A stretch of DNA of 6,747 nucleotides. Source: Pseudomonadota bacterium. Its GTDB lineage: Bacteria > Myxococcota > Bradymonadia > UBA4248. The DNA is taken from NCBI GenBank assembly GCA_017613855.1, contig JAGACY010000386.1, positions 1 through 6,747 of the forward strand, given 5' to 3'. The notes beneath the pieces were generated by a model. The model worked only from the letters and a program-made list of their open reading frames with translations. It was not told the DNA's origin and did no database searches. Positions 1 to 5,828 of this stretch are shown here, piece by piece; position 1 is the first letter of the stretch; the number at the start of each line of letters is the position of its first letter. A program made the position numbers and the translations under genes.

Positions 1-1154
1 CTAAGTGTGCCAATATTATCATGAAACCATGTGAGCGGGGGATTCTGCATTTGCCCCAAGTCACAAAATACATGATAGCCGGCTTGTGAAAATACTTTTT
101 TCTCCGATTCTGATAATGTTTTTTTGGATCCCAAAGCCTGCCCGTTCATGGATATACGCATACATTCTTTAAGAACATCCTGCACAGGAAAAAGATTGAG
201 CGTTCTTGGCAGAAGTACAGGAAAACCACCATCGGGATGAATGATCAGGCTATCGTGATTTTTGGAAGCATGCATGACCGTACAACCATCGAGTTCGGCC
301 ATAATCAGGGCGTTGTTTTTTACTGCCAGATCGGATGTTTCGGGCTTGAGTTCAGGCAACTTATCTGCAACCTTGTCGAGCGCAATTATGATTTTTTGGG
401 CAAAGTAGCGCGCATCTTCACATGAACACTCCATAACAATACTTTTAGGAGACAGACATCCCGTTTGATCCCAGATGGAAGCATCCCAAGCGATGGCCTC
501 GAGGTCTGCATCCGTCAAAGTATCTAAATCCTCTTTAAAAAGCACGATGGCAGAAACTTTATGACCATGTTCTATCCATTTTTGTGGGCGTTTTTCGACA
601 GGCAATCTATCCCTGAGCGCTCTGAAGTGTTCGATTGTTTTTTGTGATGCACTGATATTCAATGCATCGCAGTCAGCCATGATACCTGACAGATATTGCT
701 CATCATAAGTAGGCTCAATCAATTCCCAGCGTTCGACCAAACGCGGTGCCCTTGACATAAGCCACGCCTGTATCGATTTAAAGAAATCCGACTGTGCATG
801 CGATGGCATGTGAATCAGGTGAACCGGCAGAAGCAATGTCAGCAAAACATCCTGAAACGCAGCGCTCGGAACGGTCGATGCCGACACGAGAAAGATGCGT
901 TCTGAACATGGGCAAGGCATCAGCGAACGCCGATCTTCGAAACTCAAATCGATATCAAGGAACGACTGAAAAAGACGTTTATCGAATCCTGGTATCTCAT
1001 TTTTGATAAAGTTGAGAAATTCAGCGTCATTCCAATGAGAAAACATCGCCTCAAAACCGATTTGAATGACCTGAGCCGAGTACCCCATTTGGGGCGCATA
1101 AAGCCCAATCGCATTCTGAAATTCTTTAAGGCATGCCAATTCTCTGAGTTGCAT
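1..1154 (-). CDS. LuxC-family acyl-CoA reductase, partial (C-terminal end beyond window)
   Basis: Translating the minus strand from the ATG at 1154-1152 gives 384 codons open to the left edge. LuxC-type enzymes (aldehyde-dehydrogenase superfamily) reduce activated fatty acyl groups to aldehydes with NAD(P)H. The family shows in the active-site block WDQTGCLSPKSIV (residues 228-240, candidate nucleophile Cys233) and in the C-terminal signature LGQMQNPPLTWFHDN (366-380), which normally lies about 20-30 residues before the end, so little is missing. Residues 88-125 (FLVSASTVPSAAF onward) match the usual AGNVPG cofactor-binding segment only loosely: Gly-Asn is replaced by Ser-Thr. An in-frame TGA lies six codons upstream of the ATG with no other start between, fixing the N-terminus, although no good ribosome-binding site is visible. 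A partner LuxE-type acyl-protein synthetase might follow beyond the left edge; this cannot be seen. The family call is firm; substrate and pathway are unknown. Confidence 0.85.
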   Translation of the reverse strand, partial: MQLRELACLKEFQNAIGLYAPQMGYSAQVIQIGFEAMFSHWNDAEFLNFIKNEIPGFDKRLFQSFLDIDLSFEDRRSLMPCPCSERIFLVSASTVPSAAFQDVLLTLLLPVHLIHMPSHAQSDFFKSIQAWLMSRAPRLVERWELIEPTYDEQYLSGIMADCDALNISASQKTIEHFRALRDRLPVEKRPQKWIEHGHKVSAIVLFKEDLDTLTDADLEAIAWDASIWDQTGCLSPKSIVMECSCEDARYFAQKIIIALDKVADKLPELKPETSDLAVKNNALIMAELDGCTVMHASKNHDSLIIHPDGGFPVLLPRTLNLFPVQDVLKECMRISMNGQALGSKKTLSESEKKVFSQAGYHVFCDLGQMQNPPLTWFHDNIGTL

Positions 1155-1198
1155 GGTTTCGTCGGACGGTGTTCATATCCACTTTGGGACATGTACAA

Positions 1199-1228
1199 AT
1201 AATAAAATAGCGTGGCGTATTGAGGCAA
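1199..1228 (-). promoter_or_regulatory. Possible sigma70-type promoter for the LuxC-like gene
   Basis: On the minus strand TTGCCT (1228-1223) and TATTAT (1204-1199) are separated by 18 bases and would start RNA about 38 bases before the ATG. The -35 hexamer lies inside the first intergenic hairpin. The -10 matches consensus at five of six positions, the -35 at four of six. It is a prediction from hexamers only. Confidence 0.35.
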
Positions 1229-1247
1229 TATGCCGAAATAGCCACGC
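1210..1247. repeat. Palindromic element copy 1a (variant)
   Basis: This is a degenerate member of the hairpin family described at 4391-4462. On the plus strand GGC (1214-1216), unpaired G1217, TATTG (1218-1222), loop AGG, CAATA (1226-1230), T, GCC (1232-1234) form a short hairpin. A competing outer stem GCGTGGC (1210-1216) with GCCACGC (1241-1247) encloses the same core. It shares the unpaired G plus TATTG...CAATA core, but lacks the inner GGCC arms and carries extra bases on its 3' side. It is followed 6 bases later by copy 1b. Confidence 0.55.
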
Positions 1248-1252
1248 GCAAA

Positions 1253-1280
1253 AGCGTATTGGCCGTTCAGGCCAATAGCT
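1253..1280. repeat. Palindromic element copy 1b
   Basis: On the plus strand AGC (1253-1255), unpaired G1256, TATTGGCC (1257-1264), loop GTTCA, GGCCAATA (1270-1277), GCT (1278-1280). The eight-base inner arms are identical to those of the copy at 4431-4462, in a different intergenic region more than 3 kb away; only the loop and outer stem differ. There is no T-run on either side, so it does not look like an intrinsic terminator. It lies between the lipoprotein gene and the LuxC-like gene. Confidence 0.75.
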
Positions 1281-1342
1281 GAAGCAACCATAAATAATCT
1301 GTTAAATCGCCTCACCGGGAACGATGATGACAATTCATACGG

Positions 1343-1398
1343 TGTGAAAACGAGCTCTGTCACGGGATTGTCCCCCAGCCAGTAACCTCGCTTTCACA
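1343..1398 (-). other. Long inverted repeat just after the lipoprotein gene
   Basis: TGTGAAAACGAG (1343-1354) pairs with CTCGCTTTCACA (1387-1398) over 12 positions, counting one G-U pair when read from the minus strand. The 32-base interior holds a further small stem, GGGA (1364-1367) with TCCC (1371-1374). It begins 21 bases past the lipoprotein stop codon, so it would fold in the 3' part of that transcript. No T-run follows, so it may be a factor-dependent end or an RNA-stabilising structure rather than a simple terminator. Confidence 0.45.
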
Positions 1399-1419
1399 TT
1401 GATTTTGTCTGAATCATCC

Positions 1420-3774
1420 TTATTGAATTGTCTCATCGAGCGGATTTTTGTCGCAGGCATCGCCGACGCCATCGCCATCAGCATCGCCCTGTGAACGACT
1501 TTCTTTGGTGCCATCCTGCGGACGAATGGGATTGAACACACCCGGACAATTGTCTTCTTCGTTGGGAATGCCGTCACCGTCAATGTCCTTGGGATCGGAG
1601 AATTCGTCCGAAAGATTGCCATCGTACTTGGTTGTTTTTTGTACAACCGTATCCTGATCGCGCGTTCTCTGAGGCACGCAGGTCGGTTCTTTCGGAGGTT
1701 CGCCGCAGAAAAACAGGTCATATTTGGCCTTTCCTTTAATCGTATTGTAATTGGAATTGTCGAGGCAGACATTTTTCGAAACGCCGCAGACATCGACTTT
1801 GTTGCAGTTCGAACCGGAAACGATATTTTCATCGCCATAAAAGATTGTTCCATCGATCATGACGAGCAGAACGTCTTTATTTTCTGCGCTAATGACGGCT
1901 CTATGTGCTTCACGATTTTCCGATTTTTTAAACATGGCAATATCGGCGACCTTGCCACTGGCCAGGCTTCCGATGACCCCTTGCAAACCAAGAGCGAGTG
2001 CCGTGTTATAGGTCCCCATTTTCCAGATGTCGAAATCGGAGAAGTGGCCATCATAATAGGTTGTATTGAGGAAATCGACGCAAGCAAATTCGCGGAGCAT
2101 ATTGGCTGATCCGGAATAAAGCCAGTCTGTACCCAGGGCAATCGTCACGCCCATATTATCAAACGCCACCACCTGAGCCGTATCGCCGTAAAGGGAGATA
2201 TTGGTACGCGGTGACCAAATCAGCTTGGACCCAGCATCGGCCATTCTCTTAATAATCGCAGGTGTTGCGGCAACACCATGAATAATGCCGAGTTTGCTGT
2301 TAAAGATATTCTTGGCCCCAGAACCTTCTCCACTCAAACAGCGCAGCTCATTGAGTGCTGCCTGATTGATGCCCTCGCCAATATGGGGGCCGAAATAGTA
2401 ATTACTATTTCCGGTTTTATAACTATATTTGCTGCATCCGCTATCTGCAGTTGTGCCGCTGCCGCCGTCACCCAATGGGAAAGTTTGGTAAGTCGGGAAT
2501 GGGTTGTCGTGTATTTTATCTTTGTCCACGTTGCGAATCAGTCCCTTGATCTCACCGGAACCAAACACGGATGTAGTGCCGCCCATGAGCTGACGAAGTT
2601 CACCGACTTCGTTATTGCTCGTCTGCTTACCATTATGATTGGTATGCCCGTTTTGATTTTTACGCCAGTCATGGCGATGATCAAAGCGCTCATCTCCCCA
2701 GCTGTCGGGGGTGCCATTCGAGTAGCCAATATGATCATGGCCATTGATCAACCCCGGAGAGATAACCGATTCGGGGCAGGTAATGACCGTTGCATTCGAT
2801 GTATCCGGCTCGCAGCCAACGTAGGTAATTTTGTACCCCTCGATGACGACACTGCCGCCTTTGTAGGTTTTGTCGAGTGCCAGAACATCGCCCTGTAAAA
2901 CGTATTTACTCGTGCTGGTTCCCGTCTTTTCGCAGGTATTGTTGCCTGAAATCGAGAGTGCCGGGCATTCGATAACCTCGGGAGCAGATGTATCTTCGAC
3001 AGGTTCCGTGCGGCATTGACCGCCGCTGCAGCCGAATTCACAAGCAGAGGATGCAGTCTCCCACTTGCCGTTCTCGCAGGTTTGAACAAAACTCCCATTG
3101 CATTGAGTTTTACCATTGGTGCATGTAATCACAGGCTCCTTTTCTTTGCATTCCCCATCTTCGCATCCATTGGGACATGCCTCTTTGGCATCGATCCACT
3201 CCCCTTCCATACAGGTCTGCACCAAATCCCCGCTGCAGCGCTTCTCCCTTTCGGTACACAAAGGTTGTGGTTTTTCTTCAATACACTTCCCTTCATTACA
3301 ACCGTTGGTACAAGGTTCCGAGGCATTCGTCCATTCCCCCCCAGAACATGTCTGCACGATATCCCCATCACATCTCTGTTCGCCATTCGTGCATGAAGGT
3401 GGCGGCGGTGCTGGCAGGCATGCGCCATTTTCACAGCCATGCTCACACGAAGTTGTTGCATACTGCCACGCATTGTTGGTGCAGGTTTTAATAAAATACC
3501 CTTCACACAGTGCTGTGCCTTCGACACAAACCTGAGGCTGTGGGTTCACCTGCTGCTCTGCACATCCTGTTCCCTGAGCATTGCAAGTGCAGAAGCGCAC
3601 AACATCGACTTCACCATTGACACACCCGAACAGCATGTTACCGGCACATTGTGCAACATAAGTCGATGCATCGCATCTATCCCCCGAAATATCGACCGAT
3701 TCATTGCAGCCGGTTAGGCCAAAGAATAAAACAACCCCTGCACATAAGCATGCAATTCTGTGTGAATGTGACAT
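1420..3774 (-). CDS. Exported lipoprotein: Cys-module array, amidohydrolase domain and TSP3 calcium-binding tail
   Basis: A 784-residue outer-membrane or surface lipoprotein. The start is taken at 3774, not the in-frame ATG at 3798, because AGGAGA sits 6 bases before it and the N-terminus is then a proper signal peptide ending in the lipobox LTGC (Cys23). Four modules of exactly 45 residues follow (83-254), each with six cysteines spaced C-x6-C-x7-C-x11-C-x3-C-x4-C. Residues about 290-700 form a metal-dependent amidohydrolase: PGLINGHDH gives the metal-binding HxH (His346, His348), with likely further ligands His464 (PHIGEG), His499 (IIHG) and Asp550 (LGTDW). An insert DERFDHRHDWRK (361-372) is, from memory, typical of myxobacterial-type members. 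The end (730-784) carries DIDGDGIPNEEDNC and DADGDGVGDACD, thrombospondin type 3 calcium-binding repeats. The fold predicts hydrolysis of a C-N or related bond outside the cytoplasm; the substrate is unknown. No partner gene is evident. Confidence 0.9.
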   Translation of the reverse strand: MSHSHRIACLCAGVVLFFGLTGCNESVDISGDRCDASTYVAQCAGNMLFGCVNGEVDVVRFCTCNAQGTGCAEQQVNPQPQVCVEGTALCEGYFIKTCTNNAWQYATTSCEHGCENGACLPAPPPPSCTNGEQRCDGDIVQTCSGGEWTNASEPCTNGCNEGKCIEEKPQPLCTEREKRCSGDLVQTCMEGEWIDAKEACPNGCEDGECKEKEPVITCTNGKTQCNGSFVQTCENGKWETASSACEFGCSGGQCRTEPVEDTSAPEVIECPALSISGNNTCEKTGTSTSKYVLQGDVLALDKTYKGGSVVIEGYKITYVGCEPDTSNATVITCPESVISPGLINGHDHIGYSNGTPDSWGDERFDHRHDWRKNQNGHTNHNGKQTSNNEVGELRQLMGGTTSVFGSGEIKGLIRNVDKDKIHDNPFPTYQTFPLGDGGSGTTADSGCSKYSYKTGNSNYYFGPHIGEGINQAALNELRCLSGEGSGAKNIFNSKLGIIHGVAATPAIIKRMADAGSKLIWSPRTNISLYGDTAQVVAFDNMGVTIALGTDWLYSGSANMLREFACVDFLNTTYYDGHFSDFDIWKMGTYNTALALGLQGVIGSLASGKVADIAMFKKSENREAHRAVISAENKDVLLVMIDGTIFYGDENIVSGSNCNKVDVCGVSKNVCLDNSNYNTIKGKAKYDLFFCGEPPKEPTCVPQRTRDQDTVVQKTTKYDGNLSDEFSDPKDIDGDGIPNEEDNCPGVFNPIRPQDGTKESRSQGDADGDGVGDACDKNPLDETIQ
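3013..3528 (-). repeat. Four in-register 45-residue (135-bp) cysteine modules
   Basis: The modules begin at Cys83, Cys128, Cys173 and Cys218 of the lipoprotein, with all 24 cysteines in identical register and the shared pattern G-x-(F/I/L)-(V/I)-(Q/K)-T-C followed by W and ending GC-x3-G-x-C. Each probably forms three disulfides. Protein identity is high in modules 2-4 and lower in module 1, so the array is old enough to have diverged while keeping its exact length. Such modules usually act as stalks or binding domains; that role is inferred. Confidence 0.85.
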
Positions 3775-3836
3775 TTTATCTCTCCTGCATAAGACCATGC
3801 CGACGCTTTTTTACAACTTGTTGCGTAAGCTTATAA

Positions 3837-3865
3837 GATCTAGTTCCAAGCAGAAACTATGTCAA
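3837..3865 (-). promoter_or_regulatory. Possible promoter of the lipoprotein gene
   Basis: On the minus strand a perfect -35 hexamer TTGACA (3865-3860) is followed after 17 bases by TAGATC (3842-3837), a poor -10 match. The start of transcription would lie about 55 bases before the ATG at 3774. The -35 is convincing; the -10 is not, so an activator or another sigma factor may be needed. Confidence 0.4.
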
Positions 3866-3899
3866 GCCAGAGAGAGAATTTTCATGTCCCCAATCGGGG

Positions 3900-3952
3900 C
3901 ATTCAACAGGCGATATCCACTAAGGGTGGATATCGCAACTTATCATTGAATG
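3900..3952. other. Strong intergenic hairpin between the Cys-rich and lipoprotein genes
   Basis: GCGATATCCAC (3910-3920) and GTGGATATCGC (3926-3936) form a perfect 11-base stem with loop TAAGG. An outer stem CATTCAA (3900-3906) with TTGAATG (3946-3952) can extend it. It lies 12 bases past the stop codon of the Cys-rich gene and upstream of the lipoprotein promoter candidate. There is no T-run on the minus strand after it, so it could be a factor-assisted terminator of the small gene or a protein-binding palindrome. It lacks the unpaired G of the other palindromes and is not counted as one of them. Confidence 0.6.
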
Positions 3953-3964
3953 CTGAACTCCGGA

Positions 3965-4258
3965 TTATTTACCGCAGCCACAATCTTTGCCGTCTTTCGC
4001 GCAATCACAGGCTTTGCCGTCTTTTGCACAATCGCAGGCTTTGCCGTCTTTCGCGCAATCGCAGGCTTTGCCGTCTTTCGCGCAATCACAGGCAGCAGCT
4101 GCATCGGCATGATGAGGACAATGATGTTCGGCTGCAGCAGGAGCTGCCTCACTGCTTGCCTCATTATTGGCCGCATGTTCATGGCACGGGCATGCAAAGG
4201 CATTTCCACCTGCAAAACAAATCCCTGCAAAAGCGGCTAAAATAAAGAATTTCTTCAT
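3965..4258 (-). CDS. Small exported Cys/His-rich protein with CDCAKDGKA repeats (putative metal binder)
   Basis: A 97-residue protein that I do not recognise as a named family. The start is taken at 4258, giving MKKFFILAAFAG, because GGAG lies 7 bases upstream; the longer version from 4279 spoils the signal peptide. The signal peptide ends near AFA (residues 20-22) before Cys-Pro-Cys; the site is a type I cleavage site rather than a good lipobox. The mature protein has a CPCHEH start, an Ala/Glu-rich middle, a HHCPHH cluster, then four tandem units CDCAKDGK(A/D) and the end CGCGK. Twelve of the last 45 or so residues are Cys, and the Cys-x-Cys pairs and His clusters suggest binding of thiophilic or transition metals in the periplasm; this is inferred from composition only. 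It has its own promoter candidate, and a strong hairpin lies just beyond its stop. Confidence 0.75.
   Translation of the reverse strand: MKKFFILAAFAGICFAGGNAFACPCHEHAANNEASSEAAPAAAEHHCPHHADAAAACDCAKDGKACDCAKDGKACDCAKDGKACDCAKDGKDCGCGK
3983..4090 (-). repeat. 27-bp tandem repeat, four units, inside the Cys-rich gene
   Basis: Four in-frame 27-base units (4064-4090, 4037-4063, 4010-4036, 3983-4009 in reading order) encode CDCAKDGKA three times and CDCAKDGKD once. The units differ only at a few mostly synonymous positions (for example TGC/TGT for Cys), so the array is recent or being homogenised and its copy number may vary among strains. Confidence 0.9.
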
Positions 4259-4344
4259 AACTCTGCTCCACCTTATCAATCCAATTCCATCTATGATGAT
4301 GGTTGCCCAAGAGTGCCTGAACTACCATGCACAGGCGAACTTTT

Positions 4345-4371
4345 TTTATAGATTTATCAGAGCAAAGTCAA
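4345..4371 (-). promoter_or_regulatory. Possible promoter of the Cys-rich gene
   Basis: On the minus strand TTGACT (4371-4366) and TATAAA (4350-4345) are 15 bases apart, a short spacer; a 17-base spacing would use the weaker TAAAAA. The predicted leader is about 80 bases long and can form a small GCCTG/CAGGC stem (4315-4319 with 4332-4336). The -35 lies about 20 bases downstream of the palindrome pair behind folC, so this gene probably has its own transcript. Confidence 0.45.
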
Positions 4372-4390
4372 TGCAATGCATATTCATAAT

Positions 4391-4428
4391 GCATGCAGCG
4401 TATTGACCGCAGGACAATAGCTGCATGC
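4391..4428. repeat. Palindromic element copy 2a
   Basis: On the plus strand GCATGCAGC (4391-4399), unpaired G4400, TATTG, an A-A mismatch, CC, loop GCA, GG, CAATA (4415-4419), GCTGCATGC (4420-4428). The nine-base outer stem is perfect and unlike those of the other copies, while the unpaired G and the TATTG/CAATA core are kept. Two bases separate it from copy 2b. Confidence 0.8.
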
Positions 4429-4430
4429 CG

Positions 4431-4462
4431 CATGTCGTATTGGCCGCAGGCCAATAGACATG
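4431..4462. repeat. Palindromic element copy 2b
   Basis: On the plus strand CATGTC (4431-4436), unpaired G4437, TATTGGCC (4438-4445), loop GCA, GGCCAATA (4449-4456), GACATG (4457-4462). Both stems are perfect. The last base touches the folC stop codon at 4463-4465. No T-run follows, so an intrinsic terminator is unlikely, though the structure could still shield the 3' end of folC mRNA. Confidence 0.8.
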
Positions 4463-5776
4463 TCACCGCAAAATAGATTCAAGGGAACGTTGCTCACCCA
4501 AAAGCACAATGGCTTCACCAATTAAATAGAGCGACCCGGAAATATAAACCGTCCCACGACTGCCCGCAATTCGGGCGGCCCGCGCTACGCCCTCGGACAA
4601 CGAATCACATGCCCGCGATACCGGCAAACCCAGGCGTTCACAGTATTCATGCGGCGAACAGGCGCGTTTTGTCGAAGTAATGGGCACCACAAAAATATGC
4701 TCCCAATCAAACACACGCCCGTACATCGGAAACATCGATTCGAGATCCTTGTCGCTGCAGCTGTTGACGACGAGTGCTCTGGGGGACTCACATTGCGCGA
4801 CAGCATCGACAAAAGCACGAACGCCATCCGGATTGTGCGCACCATCGAGCACGACATCGGCCACCCCGAGGTTTTGTGCCGTTTTTTGTGAGCAATGCCA
4901 TAATCTGCCCACCCATTCGGTGCGTTCAATGAGATGCGCCAGCACAGATTGCAAATCGCCTTGCAGCAGGCCAAGTTCCGCACCTCTAAGCAACGCAAAA
5001 AAAGCAACCGATGCATTATCGATCTGATAGTTGGCCAGTTTTTCTGCACCGGGCATCGGGGAAACGCCATAGCAGCTTTTCAAAAAAACTTGTCCATTTT
5101 CGCGGAACCAGTCGAATTCATGCCCAAGCGCCTCGAACGAAGCACAGCCATGAAGCTGCGCTTCCTCCTTTAAAATCTCATATTCACCGCGCCCAACGAC
5201 GACCGGGCACCCTTCGCGCATGATCCCCGCTTTTTCCCTTGCGATCTGTGCAGTCTCATGTCCCAGGTATTCTTCGTGATCCCGGCCTATCGAAGTAATG
5301 ATGCTCAATTGCGGATCGAGCGAATTCGTCGCATCAAGACGGCCCCCCAAACCGACTTCAAACACGCCAAACTGAACATGATTCTGTTTAAAAGCGCGCA
5401 ATGCCATCATGAGACAGCATTCAAAATAGGTCAGCGCAGTCCCGGTAAACTCAGGCACATCCTCACCGCCAAACTCCGACAGCACCCGCTCACCAATGGC
5501 AATCATCTCATTTTCATCGATCAAATGGCCATCAATTCGAATTCGTTCACGAAACTCGACGAGATGCGGTGAGGTGAATAATCCTGTCCGATAACCAAGC
5601 AAACAAGCGGCATTGGACAGCAATGCACTCACCTGCCCCTTGCCGTTGGTACCGCCGATGAGCCAGTGCGGATAGCTCACCAGCCCTTCATCATAAGCCA
5701 TGGCCCTACGAATGGTATCGAGGCCGAATTTCATGACGCGCTCATTCTGACGGTACAATCTCGTATAGAAATCCAT
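4463..5776 (-). CDS. folC: Bifunctional dihydrofolate synthase / folylpolyglutamate synthase
   Basis: FolC adds L-glutamate to dihydropteroate and then further glutamates to reduced folates, using ATP, in the cytoplasm. The 437-residue length is normal. Family motifs appear in order: ATP loop GGTNGKGQ (41-48), TSPHLVEFRERI (68-79), FEVGLGGRLDATN (139-151), SIGRDHEEYLGH (162-173) followed by IAREKAGIM, NYQIDNA before the C-terminal domain, and DGAHNPDG (about 311-318). The usual loop is GTNGKGS; here Gln48 replaces Ser, an uncommon change next to the phosphate-binding lysine. The start at 5776 gives the expected N-terminus, with only a weak GGGT as ribosome-binding site 7 bases away. An intrinsic terminator ends 11 bases upstream, leaving no room for a promoter between it and the gene, so transcription must come by read-through or from a promoter overlapping the terminator or inside the crp-like gene. 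No other folate gene is nearby. Confidence 0.95.
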   Translation of the reverse strand: MDFYTRLYRQNERVMKFGLDTIRRAMAYDEGLVSYPHWLIGGTNGKGQVSALLSNAACLLGYRTGLFTSPHLVEFRERIRIDGHLIDENEMIAIGERVLSEFGGEDVPEFTGTALTYFECCLMMALRAFKQNHVQFGVFEVGLGGRLDATNSLDPQLSIITSIGRDHEEYLGHETAQIAREKAGIMREGCPVVVGRGEYEILKEEAQLHGCASFEALGHEFDWFRENGQVFLKSCYGVSPMPGAEKLANYQIDNASVAFFALLRGAELGLLQGDLQSVLAHLIERTEWVGRLWHCSQKTAQNLGVADVVLDGAHNPDGVRAFVDAVAQCESPRALVVNSCSDKDLESMFPMYGRVFDWEHIFVVPITSTKRACSPHEYCERLGLPVSRACDSLSEGVARAARIAGSRGTVYISGSLYLIGEAIVLLGEQRSLESILR

Positions 5777-5787
5777 TTTTTACCCAG

Positions 5788-5813
5788 AAAAAAAGCCGCC
5801 TCAAAGGGCGGCT
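5788..5813 (-). terminator. Intrinsic terminator after the crp-like gene
   Basis: Read on the minus strand, AGCCGCC, a six-base loop, GGCGGCT and a run of T (stem arms 5807-5813 and 5794-5800; T-run 5794-5788). The stem begins 15 bases past the crp-like stop codon. It is a textbook intrinsic terminator for that gene, and because folC starts 11 bases further on it may also act as an attenuator of folC. Confidence 0.9.
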
Positions 5814-5828
5814 CGTTTTAAGGAAGAT

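Noticed and set aside
944..1363. 139-codon minus-strand reading frame upstream of and overlapping the LuxC-like gene
   Set aside because: Its second half is the LuxC coding sequence in the wrong frame and its first half runs through two palindromes; no ribosome-binding site or protein-like pattern supports it.
1343..1398. TGTGA...TCACA as a Crp operator
   Set aside because: The half-sites are separated by more than 40 bases instead of 6, and they lie at the 3' end of a gene.
3016..3535. Several overlapping plus- and minus-strand frames over the Cys-module region
   Set aside because: They are open only because of the repeated, stop-poor module sequence; the lipoprotein frame explains the region fully.
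3775..3798. Longer lipoprotein start at 3798
   Set aside because: It adds a charged MVLCRRDK extension, has no ribosome-binding site, and overlaps the AGGAGA that serves the ATG at 3774.
3985..4090. CRISPR array
   Set aside because: The 27-bp units are directly adjacent with no spacers and are coding.
3950..4240. Plus-strand frame with repeated AVFRAITGF-like units
   Set aside because: It is the antisense shadow of the 27-bp repeats in the Cys-rich gene, which has a signal peptide and ribosome-binding site.
4391..4462. Intrinsic terminator for folC
   Set aside because: Neither palindrome is followed by a T-run on the minus strand, and the same core occurs in other gaps.
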